A DNA stretch of 47,526 nt from an uncultured Alphaproteobacteria bacterium (GTDB lineage: Bacteria > Pseudomonadota > Alphaproteobacteria > Rickettsiales > UBA1997). The notes under the pieces were generated by a model, which did no database searches, was not told the origin of the DNA, and saw nothing but the letters and a program-made list of their open reading frames with translations. The stretch is from the NCBI GenBank assembly GCA_903937405.1, contig CAIZZE010000005.1:1-47526 (forward strand), in the 5' to 3' direction. The position numbers and the translations under genes are program-made. Positions within the stretch are counted from its first letter, which is position 1; each line of letters opens with the position of its first letter. Positions 17,710-25,981 of the stretch are shown here, in pieces.

Positions 17710-18174
17710 TTATTTAATTTCAAAAATTGCGTCAACTTCAACGGCAACTCCAAAAGGAAGAGATCCTGAACCAACTGCAGCTCGAGCATGTTTGCCAGCG
17801 CCTCCCAAAACTTCAACCATCAAATCAGAAGCGCCATTAGCAACTGCGGGATGATCTTTGAAATTGGCATCACCATTAACGAAAATTCCTAATTTAACGC
17901 AGCGAACCACGCGCTCCAAATCGCCGTCGCAAGCAACTTTTAATTGAGCTAAAATGTTGATGGCACAAAGACGCGCAGCGTCTTTAGCTTCTTGCAAAGA
18001 AATTTCTGAACCTACTTTTCCAATTGCCTGTAATTTACCATTTTCAAGCGGAAGTTGGCCGGAAACAAAAACATTATTTCCTGATTTTACGAAACCAACA
18101 TAGTTGGCAACTGGCGCTGCTGGAGTTGGCAGAATAATTCCAAGCGCTGATAATTTTTCTTCGATTTTTGACAT
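17710..18174 (-). CDS. ridA: RidA family enamine/imine deaminase
   Basis: A 154-residue YjgF/YER057c/UK114 protein of the longer RidA subgroup. FVSGQLPLENGK lies in the N-terminal half. AGKHARAAVGSGSLPFGVAVEVDA holds the conserved arginine and the acidic residue near the C-terminus (given in part as GKHARAAVG and AVEVDA). RidA hydrolyses 2-aminoacrylate and 2-aminocrotonate released by serine/threonine dehydratases. The dehydratase gene comes 7 bases downstream. The ATG is preceded by a good AGGAG at a proper distance. Confidence 0.93.
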   Translation of the reverse strand: MSKIEEKLSALGIILPTPAAPVANYVGFVKSGNNVFVSGQLPLENGKLQAIGKVGSEISLQEAKDAARLCAINILAQLKVACDGDLERVVRCVKLGIFVNGDANFKDHPAVANGASDLMVEVLGGAGKHARAAVGSGSLPFGVAVEVDAIFEIK

Positions 18175-18200
18175 TTTTGCTCCTGATAAATTTGTTATTT

Positions 18201-19199
18201 TTATTTTCCTTCAATTCCTAATTTCTTAAACAAATCGCGATCGCGCTCCATTTCTGGATTTGACGTGGTTAATAATTTTTCACCATAAAAAATTGAATTA
18301 GCTCCGGCCAAAAAACACAAAGCCTGAGTTTGTTCATTCATATTCTCGCGCCCTGCCGATAAACGAACTACCGATTTTGGCATTAAAATTCTAGCAACAG
18401 CAATTGTTCGGATAAATTCAAACTGATCTAATTCCTCAACTTTATCCATCGGAGTTCCTGCAACTTTTACCAACATGTTAATTGGAACCGATTGCGGATG
18501 TGTTGGCAAATTTGCCAAAATAATAAGCATTTTTGCGCGATCTTCCAACTTTTCTCCCATGCCGACAATGCCGCCAGAACACACGTTTAATCCAGCTTCG
18601 CGCACATTTTTTAAAGTGTTTAAACGATCTTCAAAATTACGAGTGGTAATAATTTCTGAATAGAATTCCGGCGAAGTGTCAATGTTGTGATTGTAATAAT
18701 CCAAGCCCGCTTCTTTTAGTTTTTTGCTTTGTAAATCGCTTAACATTCCAAGCGTCATACAGGTTTCAAGCCCTGTTTTCTTAACTTCATCAATAATGTT
18801 ACAAATTTTATCAACATCACGATCGTTCAAATTTCTCCAAGCAGCACCCATACAAAACCTTGAAGCGCCTGCTTCTTTAGCTGATTTTGCTGCATCTAAA
18901 ATTTTATTAATTTCCATTAAAGATTCTTTCTCAAGCCCAGTATTGTAGTGCGCTGACTGCGGACAATATTTACAATTTTCCGGACAAGAGCCAGTTTTAA
19001 TGCTTAAAAGAGTGCTGATTTGGACTTTATTTTGGTCGTGAAATTGGCGGTGAATTTCTGCGGCCTTAAAAATCAAATCGTTAAACGGCAAAGCAAAAAG
19101 TTGTAAAACTTCTGCAACGCTAAAATCGTGACGCAAGCTAAAATCGCAAGACGCAGAAAGCACTTCTTCAGATTTAATATTTTCGTTAATTTCTTTCAT
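18201..19199 (-). CDS. bioB: Biotin synthase
   Basis: BioB inserts sulfur into dethiobiotin. [11 protein letters not shown] holds the CxxxCxxC that binds the radical-SAM [4Fe-4S] cluster. [13 protein letters not shown] and [10 protein letters not shown] are further family marks. The start at 19199 (MKEINEN) lies 2 bases after the midA stop with a GGAA upstream, and is preferred over an ATG 24 bases further back that would overlap midA. The protein is then 332 residues. No other biotin gene (bioA, bioD, bioF) is in the window, so its precursor supply cannot be judged here. Confidence 0.96.
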   Translation of the reverse strand: MKEINENIKSEEVLSASCDFSLRHDFSVAEVLQLFALPFNDLIFKAAEIHRQFHDQNKVQISTLLSIKTGSCPENCKYCPQSAHYNTGLEKESLMEINKILDAAKSAKEAGASRFCMGAAWRNLNDRDVDKICNIIDEVKKTGLETCMTLGMLSDLQSKKLKEAGLDYYNHNIDTSPEFYSEIITTRNFEDRLNTLKNVREAGLNVCSGGIVGMGEKLEDRAKMLIILANLPTHPQSVPINMLVKVAGTPMDKVEELDQFEFIRTIAVARILMPKSVVRLSAGRENMNEQTQALCFLAGANSIFYGEKLLTTSNPEMERDRDLFKKLGIEGK

Positions 19200-19201
19200 G
19201 A

Positions 19202-20212
19202 TTATTTCCAAACAATGAGGCATTTGAACAGATCGCCCATTTGACTTGAATCAATCAAACGGTCAATTGCTAAGTTTATTTTTTCTTGACTTTCTGACGA
19301 TTTATTAGCCAAAAGCGCTTGTCGCCTTTCTTCAATTCCCAAGCTTTGTAACAACTGCGCTTGTGAAATTAAAGAAGTGTTTAAAGCAGAATTTTTGGCG
19401 ATTTTTTCTAAGGCAGAAAAATCAACTAATGCCGTAATATCAGATTCACCCGGCGTTTCTAAAACATCGCATTTTTGGTGATTTTTTATAGCTTGCAGCG
19501 TGTTAGCAAATTCATTTTTGATATAACCATAATCAATGTTGATGGCAATTCCGCCTTTTTGATTCAAGGCTCGGCAAAGCTGACTCATAAAATTCCGAGC
19601 CTCAAAACTATATTCAAAAACCGCGCCAATTGGCGCGAGAGTTGCGATTTCTTTTTCGACAAAATCATGTATTTCTCGATCAAAAGGAGCGAGTGCGAAA
19701 TTTTTGTTGTTAATAATTCTTTCGCGCCAACCAATTTCTGTATGTACAAATTGATCGATCGGAAAACAGTCAAAAAGTTCGTTGGTGATGAAGAAAATTT
19801 CTTGCTCGGGCGCAAGCTGTAATTCTTCAAATTTTTGATGCCATTTTACCTGAAATTTTTGCAGATTTTCTTTTTGAATTTTTTGCAAAACTTCGTTGAT
19901 TTCAATAATATGAAAAGCTGTGCGCTCAAGAAAATCAATAGCCTGTGGAATTTTTTTATCGGAGAGTTTTTTTATCGCGGTTAAAATATCGCAAAATAAA
20001 GTGCCTTTTCCCGCTCCCATTTCAACCAGCGCAATTTTGGTTTTTTTCACACTTGCAACATGCAATAAATAAACAGCCAAAAGCTCGCCAAAAACTTGAG
20101 AAATTTCAGGCGCGGTTATGAAATCAGAATTTTTTCCGATAGGATTTTTAGTTCGGTAATAGCCAGTTTGCGGATGGAATAATGCCTCCGACATGAAGCG
20201 CGAGATTTTCAT
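19202..20212 (-). CDS. MidA/NDUFAF7 family SAM-dependent methyltransferase
   Basis: A 336-residue protein of the DUF185 family. [14 protein letters not shown] and [14 protein letters not shown] form the N-terminal signature, EMGAGKGTL is the SAM-binding loop, and NELFDCFPI lies in the substrate domain. The mitochondrial relative NDUFAF7 methylates an arginine of complex I subunit NDUFS2. A bacterial role in respiratory complex I is plausible, and nuoF is in this window at 37198, but this is inference. It is 2 bases upstream of bioB. Confidence 0.9.
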   Translation of the reverse strand: MKISRFMSEALFHPQTGYYRTKNPIGKNSDFITAPEISQVFGELLAVYLLHVASVKKTKIALVEMGAGKGTLFCDILTAIKKLSDKKIPQAIDFLERTAFHIIEINEVLQKIQKENLQKFQVKWHQKFEELQLAPEQEIFFITNELFDCFPIDQFVHTEIGWRERIINNKNFALAPFDREIHDFVEKEIATLAPIGAVFEYSFEARNFMSQLCRALNQKGGIAINIDYGYIKNEFANTLQAIKNHQKCDVLETPGESDITALVDFSALEKIAKNSALNTSLISQAQLLQSLGIEERRQALLANKSSESQEKINLAIDRLIDSSQMGDLFKCLIVWK

Positions 20213-20262
20213 CTGATCTTGATTTAAGTGCTTTTAGCGTCGCATTAACAGGGAGATTGTCA

Positions 20263-22890
20263 TTAAATCGAGATATCAACTTTGATATTTTCGATTTTTT
20301 CAAGCTCTGCTTTTATATTTTTCTTAACCTCTTCAACCTTTCGATATTTTTCAGCCAACTCTTTTTGTTTTTGAAGGTCAAATTCACCCGTTGTGGTAAT
20401 TGGGATTTTGATTTTTATTTCCGCTATTCTCTTAGCGCCAAGTCTTTTATTTGAGCCTTCCCCTTCTTTGTATAATGGTAAAGTATTGTTTAAGATTGAG
20501 TACAAATATTCTAAAGAAATTTTTCCTCTATGTTCTGGTTTTAAAAACAAACCTCCGCAATGAGTGGTCATTGAAAATTTGCCATTTCTCACAAAAACAG
20601 TTCCGACATAAGTGCCATCAGTGGTCCAAGTTAAGCACTCTTGGTCGTAATCAAAACTATTTATATTGGCAATAATGCCCATTTCTATTGTTTGGGAAGA
20701 ATAAACTGGATACTCGCCTTTATTTTTATTCATATACTCTTTCGTATATTCTGCTTTGCCTTTTTCTATCGTAAAAATCTCATCAATTGATAGCTCTATA
20801 TCGCCACATCCTTCCTCGGTAAGAAAAGTTGCACTATCCTGAAGCTCTGTTGAATAATTGCTGATTATATCTGCTGAATTTTGAAGGAAGCCCGAAAAAT
20901 CAGCCAAAGATATTGGTTTATTTTCTTCGATTATACCCAGATCAATTCTTTCCTGCTCATTCCAATCTTTGTCTACAATCCATTGTCTTTCTTTGTTATT
21001 CTCGAATCTTTCAATTGATTGCAATTTGCATCTTTTATCATGATTCAGTTTTGCGAATCCTTTTTTGTTTCCCTTGAATGATTTAAAAAGCTCTACAGCT
21101 TCTTTTAAATCGTCTTTTTCTATATCGAACCTATGAACATCGCGACTTTCTCCCATCTCGCTGCAAAGATAGGTAAAAACTGGATCGGTTTGTGTTTGCG
21201 ACTTATCGTTTTTTTTAGTAACAACTAAAATATAAGTTTTTTTTGATGTAGTAAAAAATGTTTTTAGAGGAAGGGAAATTATGGCATCAATAAAACAATT
21301 ATCCAAAATGAATTGACGCAAATTTTTATCATTTTGTCGGTTAAAAATTCCGTCTGGAACAATTACAAAAGCTTTGCATTTCGGCTTCAGAGCTTTTATT
21401 ATCCACTCCATAAATAACCCCTCAACACCCATCGCATTTGTTTTGTAGTAGTTCTTAAGGGTAGAGTTTTTTGCAATTTCTTCTTTTAGATTGCTGCTGC
21501 CGCTGGTGACATATGGCGGATTGGTTAGAATCAAATCATATTCATTTTCTGTTGGTTCCGATAAAGTTCCAAGAATCGAATTAGTTTTTAAGATGAAACT
21601 TTGATTAAAGAGATCTGCAAACTGTTCGGTATATTCTCGGTTTTCTTTTATTAGTTCGCAAAAATATATGAGCATATTGGCTTTTGCGAGAATGATCGTT
21701 TTTTGCTCATCTTTATCAAAACCCTTATCAAATCCAACTATTGTTACATTTGATTTAACCTGTTTTTCTTTGGTTTTTTTTCCATCTTTTTCAATCTCAA
21801 ATTCTCCAACACTATAGAGATTCTTTAAATTCTCTTTTACAAACTCCAAAGGGAATTTACCGACACCGCAAGCTGGATCGCAGATTTTGCCGCCATCTTT
21901 TAGCTCTCCTTCCGCCATTTCAATAATAGCTCGCACAACCTTGATTGGCGTAAAAAACTGACCCCAATTTTTTTTGCTTATACTCTCTTTTAGAAAGCTT
22001 TCAAATAGCTTACTCTTAAAATCGTGGTCGATATTTTCTAACTTTCCGTAATTCTTAAATTTTTCCAAGACCTTCTTAAAAACAGTTCCATAACCATCTA
22101 CAGCTTTTTGATCTTTGCTTACAAATATTGTGCCGTTGATTATGGTTGTTTTATCTTTTCCTTCAGGAAATAAATCTTTTATTTTTGGCCTTACTACATT
22201 TGCGTAGTGCTGTAAAACATCGTTGATTTCATTGTTATCGTATTTCTTCAACAATTCGTCAAAGCTAAAATCACCCCTTAAAATATTTAGATCGCTTAGA
22301 TATTTGAAAATAAAAAGCTCAACAAATGTATAAAGACAATTTTCTGGAGTAGCTCCGCTGACGCTCCAAACATCTTGCCATATTTGCTTTGCTAGACCAG
22401 TTGGATCAATAAGTTGTATAGGAAGAATGGCATCATTTTTAGCGTCTATTGATTGGATTATTTCAGTAATAAATCCATGTAAATTTTTGTCATTTTTGTC
22501 AAACTTATATTTGAGTTCTTTTCCATTTCTATCTTTAACGCTATTGCCAGTTGCGGCATTAATCCACAGGGTTTCTTGTGTATCTGTGACAATGATTAAT
22601 TTGGTTCTTAGCTTCTTTGCAACTTCGATCTCTTGTAAAATTGCTTTATCTTTTTTGTTCTTTGTGTTGAATTCACGAGGAGATTTATTCTCAACTATAG
22701 CAATAACTTCTTTTTGTTTTGTTATAATTCCATCAACCTTTTTGTTTAGAACATCTCCATAATCTACGCTTCTTATAATTTCGGCTTCTTTCAACTGTTT
22801 TACAGTTGTTGGGCCAATATTGTAAAAGTTCCAAGTACCAATTTTCTCTGGGTTTTTTAGCAAATCTCTTTGCAATAATTCTTCGCTCAT
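20263..22890 (-). CDS. Single-chain restriction-modification-specificity enzyme (type I-like/IIG)
   Basis: An 875-residue fusion. Residues 1-150 look like a PD-(D/E)xK nuclease related to the HsdR N-terminus: Asp53 in KKVDGII and Glu67-Asn-Lys69 in IVENKSP. Residues about 160-600 are an N6-adenine methyltransferase of the HsdM type, with GQFFTP (310), DPACGVGKF (338-346, SAM site) and TNPPY (456-460, catalytic). Residues about 690-840 are one HsdS-like target recognition domain (SSQTIEMGIIAN, TTDGTYVGTVF, TTHCGGLFL), followed by a Lys/Glu coiled helix. No separate hsdR, hsdM or hsdS gene is nearby, so the one chain probably both cuts and methylates. It sits between midA and hisH, like an acquired defence gene in a housekeeping stretch. 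Confidence 0.88.
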   Translation of the reverse strand: MSEELLQRDLLKNPEKIGTWNFYNIGPTTVKQLKEAEIIRSVDYGDVLNKKVDGIITKQKEVIAIVENKSPREFNTKNKKDKAILQEIEVAKKLRTKLIIVTDTQETLWINAATGNSVKDRNGKELKYKFDKNDKNLHGFITEIIQSIDAKNDAILPIQLIDPTGLAKQIWQDVWSVSGATPENCLYTFVELFIFKYLSDLNILRGDFSFDELLKKYDNNEINDVLQHYANVVRPKIKDLFPEGKDKTTIINGTIFVSKDQKAVDGYGTVFKKVLEKFKNYGKLENIDHDFKSKLFESFLKESISKKNWGQFFTPIKVVRAIIEMAEGELKDGGKICDPACGVGKFPLEFVKENLKNLYSVGEFEIEKDGKKTKEKQVKSNVTIVGFDKGFDKDEQKTIILAKANMLIYFCELIKENREYTEQFADLFNQSFILKTNSILGTLSEPTENEYDLILTNPPYVTSGSSNLKEEIAKNSTLKNYYKTNAMGVEGLFMEWIIKALKPKCKAFVIVPDGIFNRQNDKNLRQFILDNCFIDAIISLPLKTFFTTSKKTYILVVTKKNDKSQTQTDPVFTYLCSEMGESRDVHRFDIEKDDLKEAVELFKSFKGNKKGFAKLNHDKRCKLQSIERFENNKERQWIVDKDWNEQERIDLGIIEENKPISLADFSGFLQNSADIISNYSTELQDSATFLTEEGCGDIELSIDEIFTIEKGKAEYTKEYMNKNKGEYPVYSSQTIEMGIIANINSFDYDQECLTWTTDGTYVGTVFVRNGKFSMTTHCGGLFLKPEHRGKISLEYLYSILNNTLPLYKEGEGSNKRLGAKRIAEIKIKIPITTTGEFDLQKQKELAEKYRKVEEVKKNIKAELEKIENIKVDISI

Positions 22891-22975
22891 AGGGCTACTA
22901 AATTTTTAATAATTAGATCGAATTTATTTATTGTGATGTCGCAATTATTTTCTCTTATTATTAGTCAGAACATTT

Positions 22976-23605
22976 TTATGGCCGCCAGTTCAGGAAATTT
23001 TTTAATATTAAAAGTCCAGCTTCGCCACTTTTTTCTGGATGAAATTGAATGCCTAAAATATTTTCTTTCGCAATAATTGCATTAAGTTTGGAGCCATATT
23101 CTACCTGAGCCAAGACATTATTTTCATTTTGGCAAATGAAGTGGTAAGAATTGGCAAAATAAAAATGTTCGCCATTTTTTATATCTTTTAAAGCTGGATG
23201 TTTGGTTGGTTTTAACATGATTTCATTCCAACCCATATGAGGAATTTTTAAACCCTCTTGCGCGGCGATTTTTTCAACTTTGCCATTGATAAATCCCAAA
23301 CCCTGATGTTCGCCATTTTCATAGCCAATTGAGGATAAAACTTGCATGCCAACGCAAATTCCAAGAAATGGTTTTTTTTCAACTAAAACTTGTTTTCTAA
23401 TTTCGGGCAAAAGCCCTTCAACTGATTTTAAACCATCCATACAATCACCAAAAGCGCCAACTCCGGGAAGGATTAGATGATTTGCGGCGCGGATGTCGGA
23501 AGGCTTATTTGAGACTAAAAAATTTTCATTATTTTTAACAAAACTTAGGGCATTCAAAACGGATTCAACATTTCCCGCCCCATAATCAATTATCACTGTT
23601 TTCAT
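22976..23605 (-). CDS. hisH: Imidazole glycerol phosphate synthase glutaminase subunit HisH
   Basis: A 209-residue class I glutamine amidotransferase. IDYGAGN at the start, LPGVGAFGDCM, GICVGMQVL (nucleophile Cys) and GIQFHPEKSG (His and Glu of the triad) give the HisH pattern. Normally it feeds ammonia to HisF in histidine synthesis. No hisF or other his gene is adjacent. HisH/HisF pairs are also used in amidation of surface sugars, so a role outside histidine synthesis cannot be ruled out. Its ATG overlaps the end of the DUF2628 gene by 4 bases (ATGA). Confidence 0.92.
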   Translation of the reverse strand: MKTVIIDYGAGNVESVLNALSFVKNNENFLVSNKPSDIRAANHLILPGVGAFGDCMDGLKSVEGLLPEIRKQVLVEKKPFLGICVGMQVLSSIGYENGEHQGLGFINGKVEKIAAQEGLKIPHMGWNEIMLKPTKHPALKDIKNGEHFYFANSYHFICQNENNVLAQVEYGSKLNAIIAKENILGIQFHPEKSGEAGLLILKNFLNWRP

Positions 23606-24060
23606 GCAACAACTTGGGTTTTCGATTTTTGTAATTTCAACATTTTGCGGTGAAGTTTGGGATTTGTAATTGAATAACCAAATTCAGGATGTGAATCGGC
23701 TTTTAAATTTTTAAGAAAACGTAATTTAGCGTGAGTTTTATCACGACCGAAAACCAGGCCGACAAAATTATAATCTTTTTTCTTTAAATGTTCGCAAAGC
23801 CAGTAATTGGAATTGAGCGCGACTAAAAAAATGAAAGAGATTTCGAGCAAAATTTTATCAATTTCAGGAAGAAAATTTTCCATGTAAGCAATTAAAAAAT
23901 TAACCAGCAAAATGGCTAAAAATTCGCTCCACATTTTGTGATATAAAAACCACAAGCCGCTAAATAAAAAAGCAAAGAATGAAAAACCTTCTTTTAACAG
24001 GATTACATCCTCGATTTTTCCTTCTTTATTTTTTTTGATTAGCGCGTTGTAAATTTTCAT
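23602..24060 (-). CDS. DUF2628-like membrane protein
   Basis: A 152-residue protein. After an N-terminal segment (IEDVILLKEGFSFFAFLF) it has hydrophobic stretches at about 27-41 (FAFLFSGLWFLYHK), 45-60 and 68-85. FSGLWFLYHKMW resembles the pattern of the DUF2628 family, widespread in alphaproteobacteria. The C-terminus is basic and soluble. It overlaps hisH by 4 bases, which suggests coupled translation. The function of the family is unknown. Confidence 0.7.
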   Translation of the reverse strand: MKIYNALIKKNKEGKIEDVILLKEGFSFFAFLFSGLWFLYHKMWSEFLAILLVNFLIAYMENFLPEIDKILLEISFIFLVALNSNYWLCEHLKKKDYNFVGLVFGRDKTHAKLRFLKNLKADSHPEFGYSITNPKLHRKMLKLQKSKTQVVA

Positions 24061-24073
24061 AAAAAGGAAATTA

Positions 24074-24099
24074 AAAGGACGGGTTTTAATTCCCGTCCT
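24074..24099 (-). terminator. Hairpin terminator after rplT
   Basis: AAGGACGGG (24074-24082) and CCCGTCCTT (24091-24099) are perfect 9-bp arms around an 8-base loop. On the minus strand the stem is followed by TTTAATTTCCTTTT. It lies between the rplT stop codon and the DUF2628 start, and may only attenuate, because the next gene is on the same strand. Confidence 0.7.
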
Positions 24100-24106
24100 T
24101 AAAATA

Positions 24107-24466
24107 TTAAGCTTTCAAAGCGTTTTTAGCTTTTTCAACGATTTTTGCGAAAGTTTCTGGCTCACGAGTTGCAAGGTCAGAAAGAACTTTGCGGTCCAAA
24201 TCAATGTTAGCAGCTTTTAGGCCGCTGATGAATTTAGAGTAAACTAAACCATGAGTTCTAGTTGCTGCGTTGATACGTTGAATCCACAATGCGCGGAAGT
24301 CACGTTTTTTAGTTCTACGATCGCGATAAGCGTAACGTAATGCTTTTTCAACTTTTTCAATTGCAATTCTAAAACAATTCTTCGCACGACCGCGATATCC
24401 TTTAGCAAGTTTTAAAATCTTTTTGTGTCTAGCCTTTTTGGTGACACCTCTTTTTACACGACTCAT
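24107..24466 (-). CDS. rplT: 50S ribosomal protein L20
   Basis: The 119-residue length and the basic N-terminus [19 protein letters not shown] are standard for L20. [19 protein letters not shown] is the family signature (quoted in part: [13 protein letters not shown]). L20 binds 23S rRNA early in assembly. A CGGAG precedes the ATG. It follows rpmI as in most bacteria, but the 121-base gap between them holds a palindromic repeat, and pheS does not follow. Confidence 0.98.
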   Translation of the reverse strand: MSRVKRGVTKKARHKKILKLAKGYRGRAKNCFRIAIEKVEKALRYAYRDRRTKKRDFRALWIQRINAATRTHGLVYSKFISGLKAANIDLDRKVLSDLATREPETFAKIVEKAKNALKA

Positions 24467-24505
24467 TTTTTTCTCCGAAAAAAATTTTTAAATTCATCCC
24501 TCCAT

Positions 24506-24568
24506 CTCCCTTTTTAAGGGAGGGGTCACGCTAGCGCGATGACGGAGTGCCTCGAACTGACATCGAGG
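24506..24568. repeat. Short palindromes between rpmI and rplT
   Basis: Two hairpins lie close together: CTCCCTT-TTT-AAGGGAG (24506-24522) and CCTCGA-ACTGACA-TCGAGG (24550-24568). With the piece between them (TCACGCTAGCGCGATGACGG) they look like the worn remains of a dispersed repeat. They split the rpmI-rplT operon and may lower read-through. Confidence 0.55.
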
Positions 24569-24587
24569 TAGGACTGGTTACTGGGAT

Positions 24588-24791
24588 TTATAGACCGTAT
24601 GGCAATTTGTGAGCCAATAAGCTCGCTGAATGACCTTCAGAAAGAACTGCGCCTTTGCGCAATTTTCTGATACGACTTTGACTTTTTTTACCGAGATTGT
24701 GTCTCTTTCCGGCTTGTTTGTGGACAACTTTCCCAGTCCCAGTGACCTTGAATCGCTTCTTGGCTCCACTGTTTGTTTTCATTTTTGGCAT
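24588..24791 (-). CDS. rpmI: 50S ribosomal protein L35
   Basis: A 67-residue protein, starting [20 protein letters not shown], the family signature. The length matches L35. The frame could start 12 bases earlier, but the chosen ATG fits the family. The gene pairs with rplT. infC, which usually comes before rpmI, is not found in the 250 bases upstream, which hold a repeat and a tRNA gene. Confidence 0.97.
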   Translation of the reverse strand: MPKMKTNSGAKKRFKVTGTGKVVHKQAGKRHNLGKKSQSRIRKLRKGAVLSEGHSASLLAHKLPYGL

Positions 24792-24923
24792 CGTTTTTCT
24801 CAATTAAGATTAATAAGCAGATTCAGAGGTAGAAAGCCTTGACCTAAGAACCATGTGGCCAACAGGAATCTTCTTTTTAGGAAGAAACCGCAACCGAAAA
24901 GCTCGAATATACATCGAGTTTTT

Positions 24924-25046
24924 ATGTAAAGCCCGTCGTCGCCTCCGTTGGAGGCTATGCCGGGCAGGCTTCGCTCTAGCAATCTACGCTGGACAGTTCA
25001 GGCACAAGGCCTGGCCTGCCCAAGCGTAGCTCGCAAGAGCGAAGCC
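24924..25046. repeat. GC-rich palindromic element between rpmI and the tRNA gene
   Basis: An inverted repeat is formed by GGCTTCGCTCTAGC near 24967 and GCTCGCAAGAGCGAAGCC ending at 25046, each extended by AGCGTAG. A smaller inner hairpin, GCCTCC-GTT-GGAGGC, lies near 24941. The base composition is far richer in G+C than the surroundings. It runs up to the tRNA CCA end, so it could end the tRNA transcript. Confidence 0.65.
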
Positions 25047-25123
25047 TGGTGGGATCAATAGGACTCGAACCTATGACCAAGACGTTATGAGCATCCTGCT
25101 CTAACCAACTGAGCTATGATCCC
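25047..25123 (-). tRNA. tRNA with CAU anticodon (Met elongator or Ile2)
   Basis: A 77-base tRNA with encoded CCA. The acceptor arms GGGATCA and TGATCCC pair fully. The D arm is GCTCAGTTGGTTAGAGC. The anticodon loop is CTCATAA with anticodon CAT. The T loop is GTTCGAGTC. No initiator features (mismatch at position 1-72, three G-C pairs before the loop) are seen. CAU tRNAs may be elongator Met or Ile2 with lysidine; sequence alone does not decide. Confidence 0.95.
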
Positions 25124-25150
25124 GTATTCTAATGTTGTGATTTTTTCTAA

Positions 25151-25156
25151 ATTATA
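25151..25156 (-). promoter_or_regulatory. Candidate -10 box of the tRNA gene
   Basis: On the minus strand a perfect TATAAT lies 28 bases before the tRNA 5' end. No good -35 box is found at normal spacing; the DNA there is GC-rich (CCCGCCCC). Confidence 0.45.
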
Positions 25157-25222
25157 GAGAACTTCTAACAAAAGGGGCGGGCAAGTTAGGGGGGGAAAGG
25201 TTTTTTGCAACTGGTTTTTGAT

Positions 25223-25257
25223 TTCAGGTCATCGAGATGCTGGCTCGATGACCTGAA
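25223..25257 (-). terminator. Hairpin after grpE (family C repeat)
   Basis: TTCAGGTCATCGAG (25223-25236) and CTCGATGACCTGAA (25244-25257) are perfect 14-bp arms with a 7-base loop, 5 bases past the grpE stop. A T-run is weak on the minus strand. It shares the AGGTC-A/G-TCGA core with the hairpin at 9302-9348. Confidence 0.65.
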
Positions 25258-25262
25258 GCTTT

Positions 25263-25817
25263 TTAAACTTCCTTCTTCTTCGCCACCGCAACCAAGGCTG
25301 GGCGGACTAATCGATCAGCAATAGAATATCCGGCTTGAATAACTTGAATCACTGTTTCTTCTTCCGATTCACTTTCTACATGAGCAATTGCTTCGTGAAA
25401 ATTATGGTCAAATTTCTGGTTTAGCGGATAAATTCTTCTAACCTGATTTTTTTCCAAAACTTTCATCAATTCTTTTTCCGTCATCACAATTGCATCGGCG
25501 TAATTTTTAATTGCCGGAACTTTTTCAATTTCTGCTTTTGGCGCATTTTCGCTGGCAAGGAAAAAATTTTCTATTACCAAAACCAAATCGCTGGCGAAAT
25601 TTGAAATCGCAAATTTTGCCGATTTTTCCAGCTCTTCGCGCGATCTTCTTCTAACATTATCAAGCTCTGCGAAAGCGCGCAAAATTTTATCATTTGACTC
25701 GGAAAGTTTTTGCTCGAGTTCAGCAATTTTTTCTTCCGGCGTAATTTTTATTTCTTCTTGTTGAGTTTCTTGTTTTGACTCTTGGGAATTACTTTGAGGA
25801 TTATTATTTTCTTCCAT
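25263..25817 (-). CDS. grpE: Nucleotide exchange factor GrpE
   Basis: GrpE releases ADP from DnaK. The 184-residue protein has a disordered Gln/Glu-rich N-terminus, a long helix (about 25-90, EKIAELEQKLSESNDKILRA), and a C-terminal beta domain with HNFHEAIAHVES and AGYSIADRLVRPALVAVAK. Those segments are family signatures. AAAGGAG precedes the ATG at good spacing. It is divergent from clpP with 164 bases between, a gap likely to hold heat-shock promoters; dnaK is not nearby. Confidence 0.96.
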   Translation of the reverse strand: MEENNNPQSNSQESKQETQQEEIKITPEEKIAELEQKLSESNDKILRAFAELDNVRRRSREELEKSAKFAISNFASDLVLVIENFFLASENAPKAEIEKVPAIKNYADAIVMTEKELMKVLEKNQVRRIYPLNQKFDHNFHEAIAHVESESEEETVIQVIQAGYSIADRLVRPALVAVAKKKEV

Positions 25818-25981
25818 TTTTTCTCCTTTCAGATTTTTTTAATACAGTTTGACTCATCCAACATATGAAGCGGCAAACTGACTTTCAATAGGGTTGCTTT
25901 AAAATTTTTGATTTGTAACTTGATTGGAAATCTTTTCTGGACAGATTGTCCAAAATCTCCTCTTAAAAATTCTTCAAAATA

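Noticed and set aside
17703-17816. N-terminal extension of the dehydratase (MKFWEALANML...)
   Set aside because: It overlaps ridA on the same strand, and MSDQKTTEL gives a family-like start.
24578-24982. Small frames on both strands over rpmI and the repeat region
   Set aside because: They are shadows of rpmI or read palindromic DNA; no family likeness. No infC fragment was found there.
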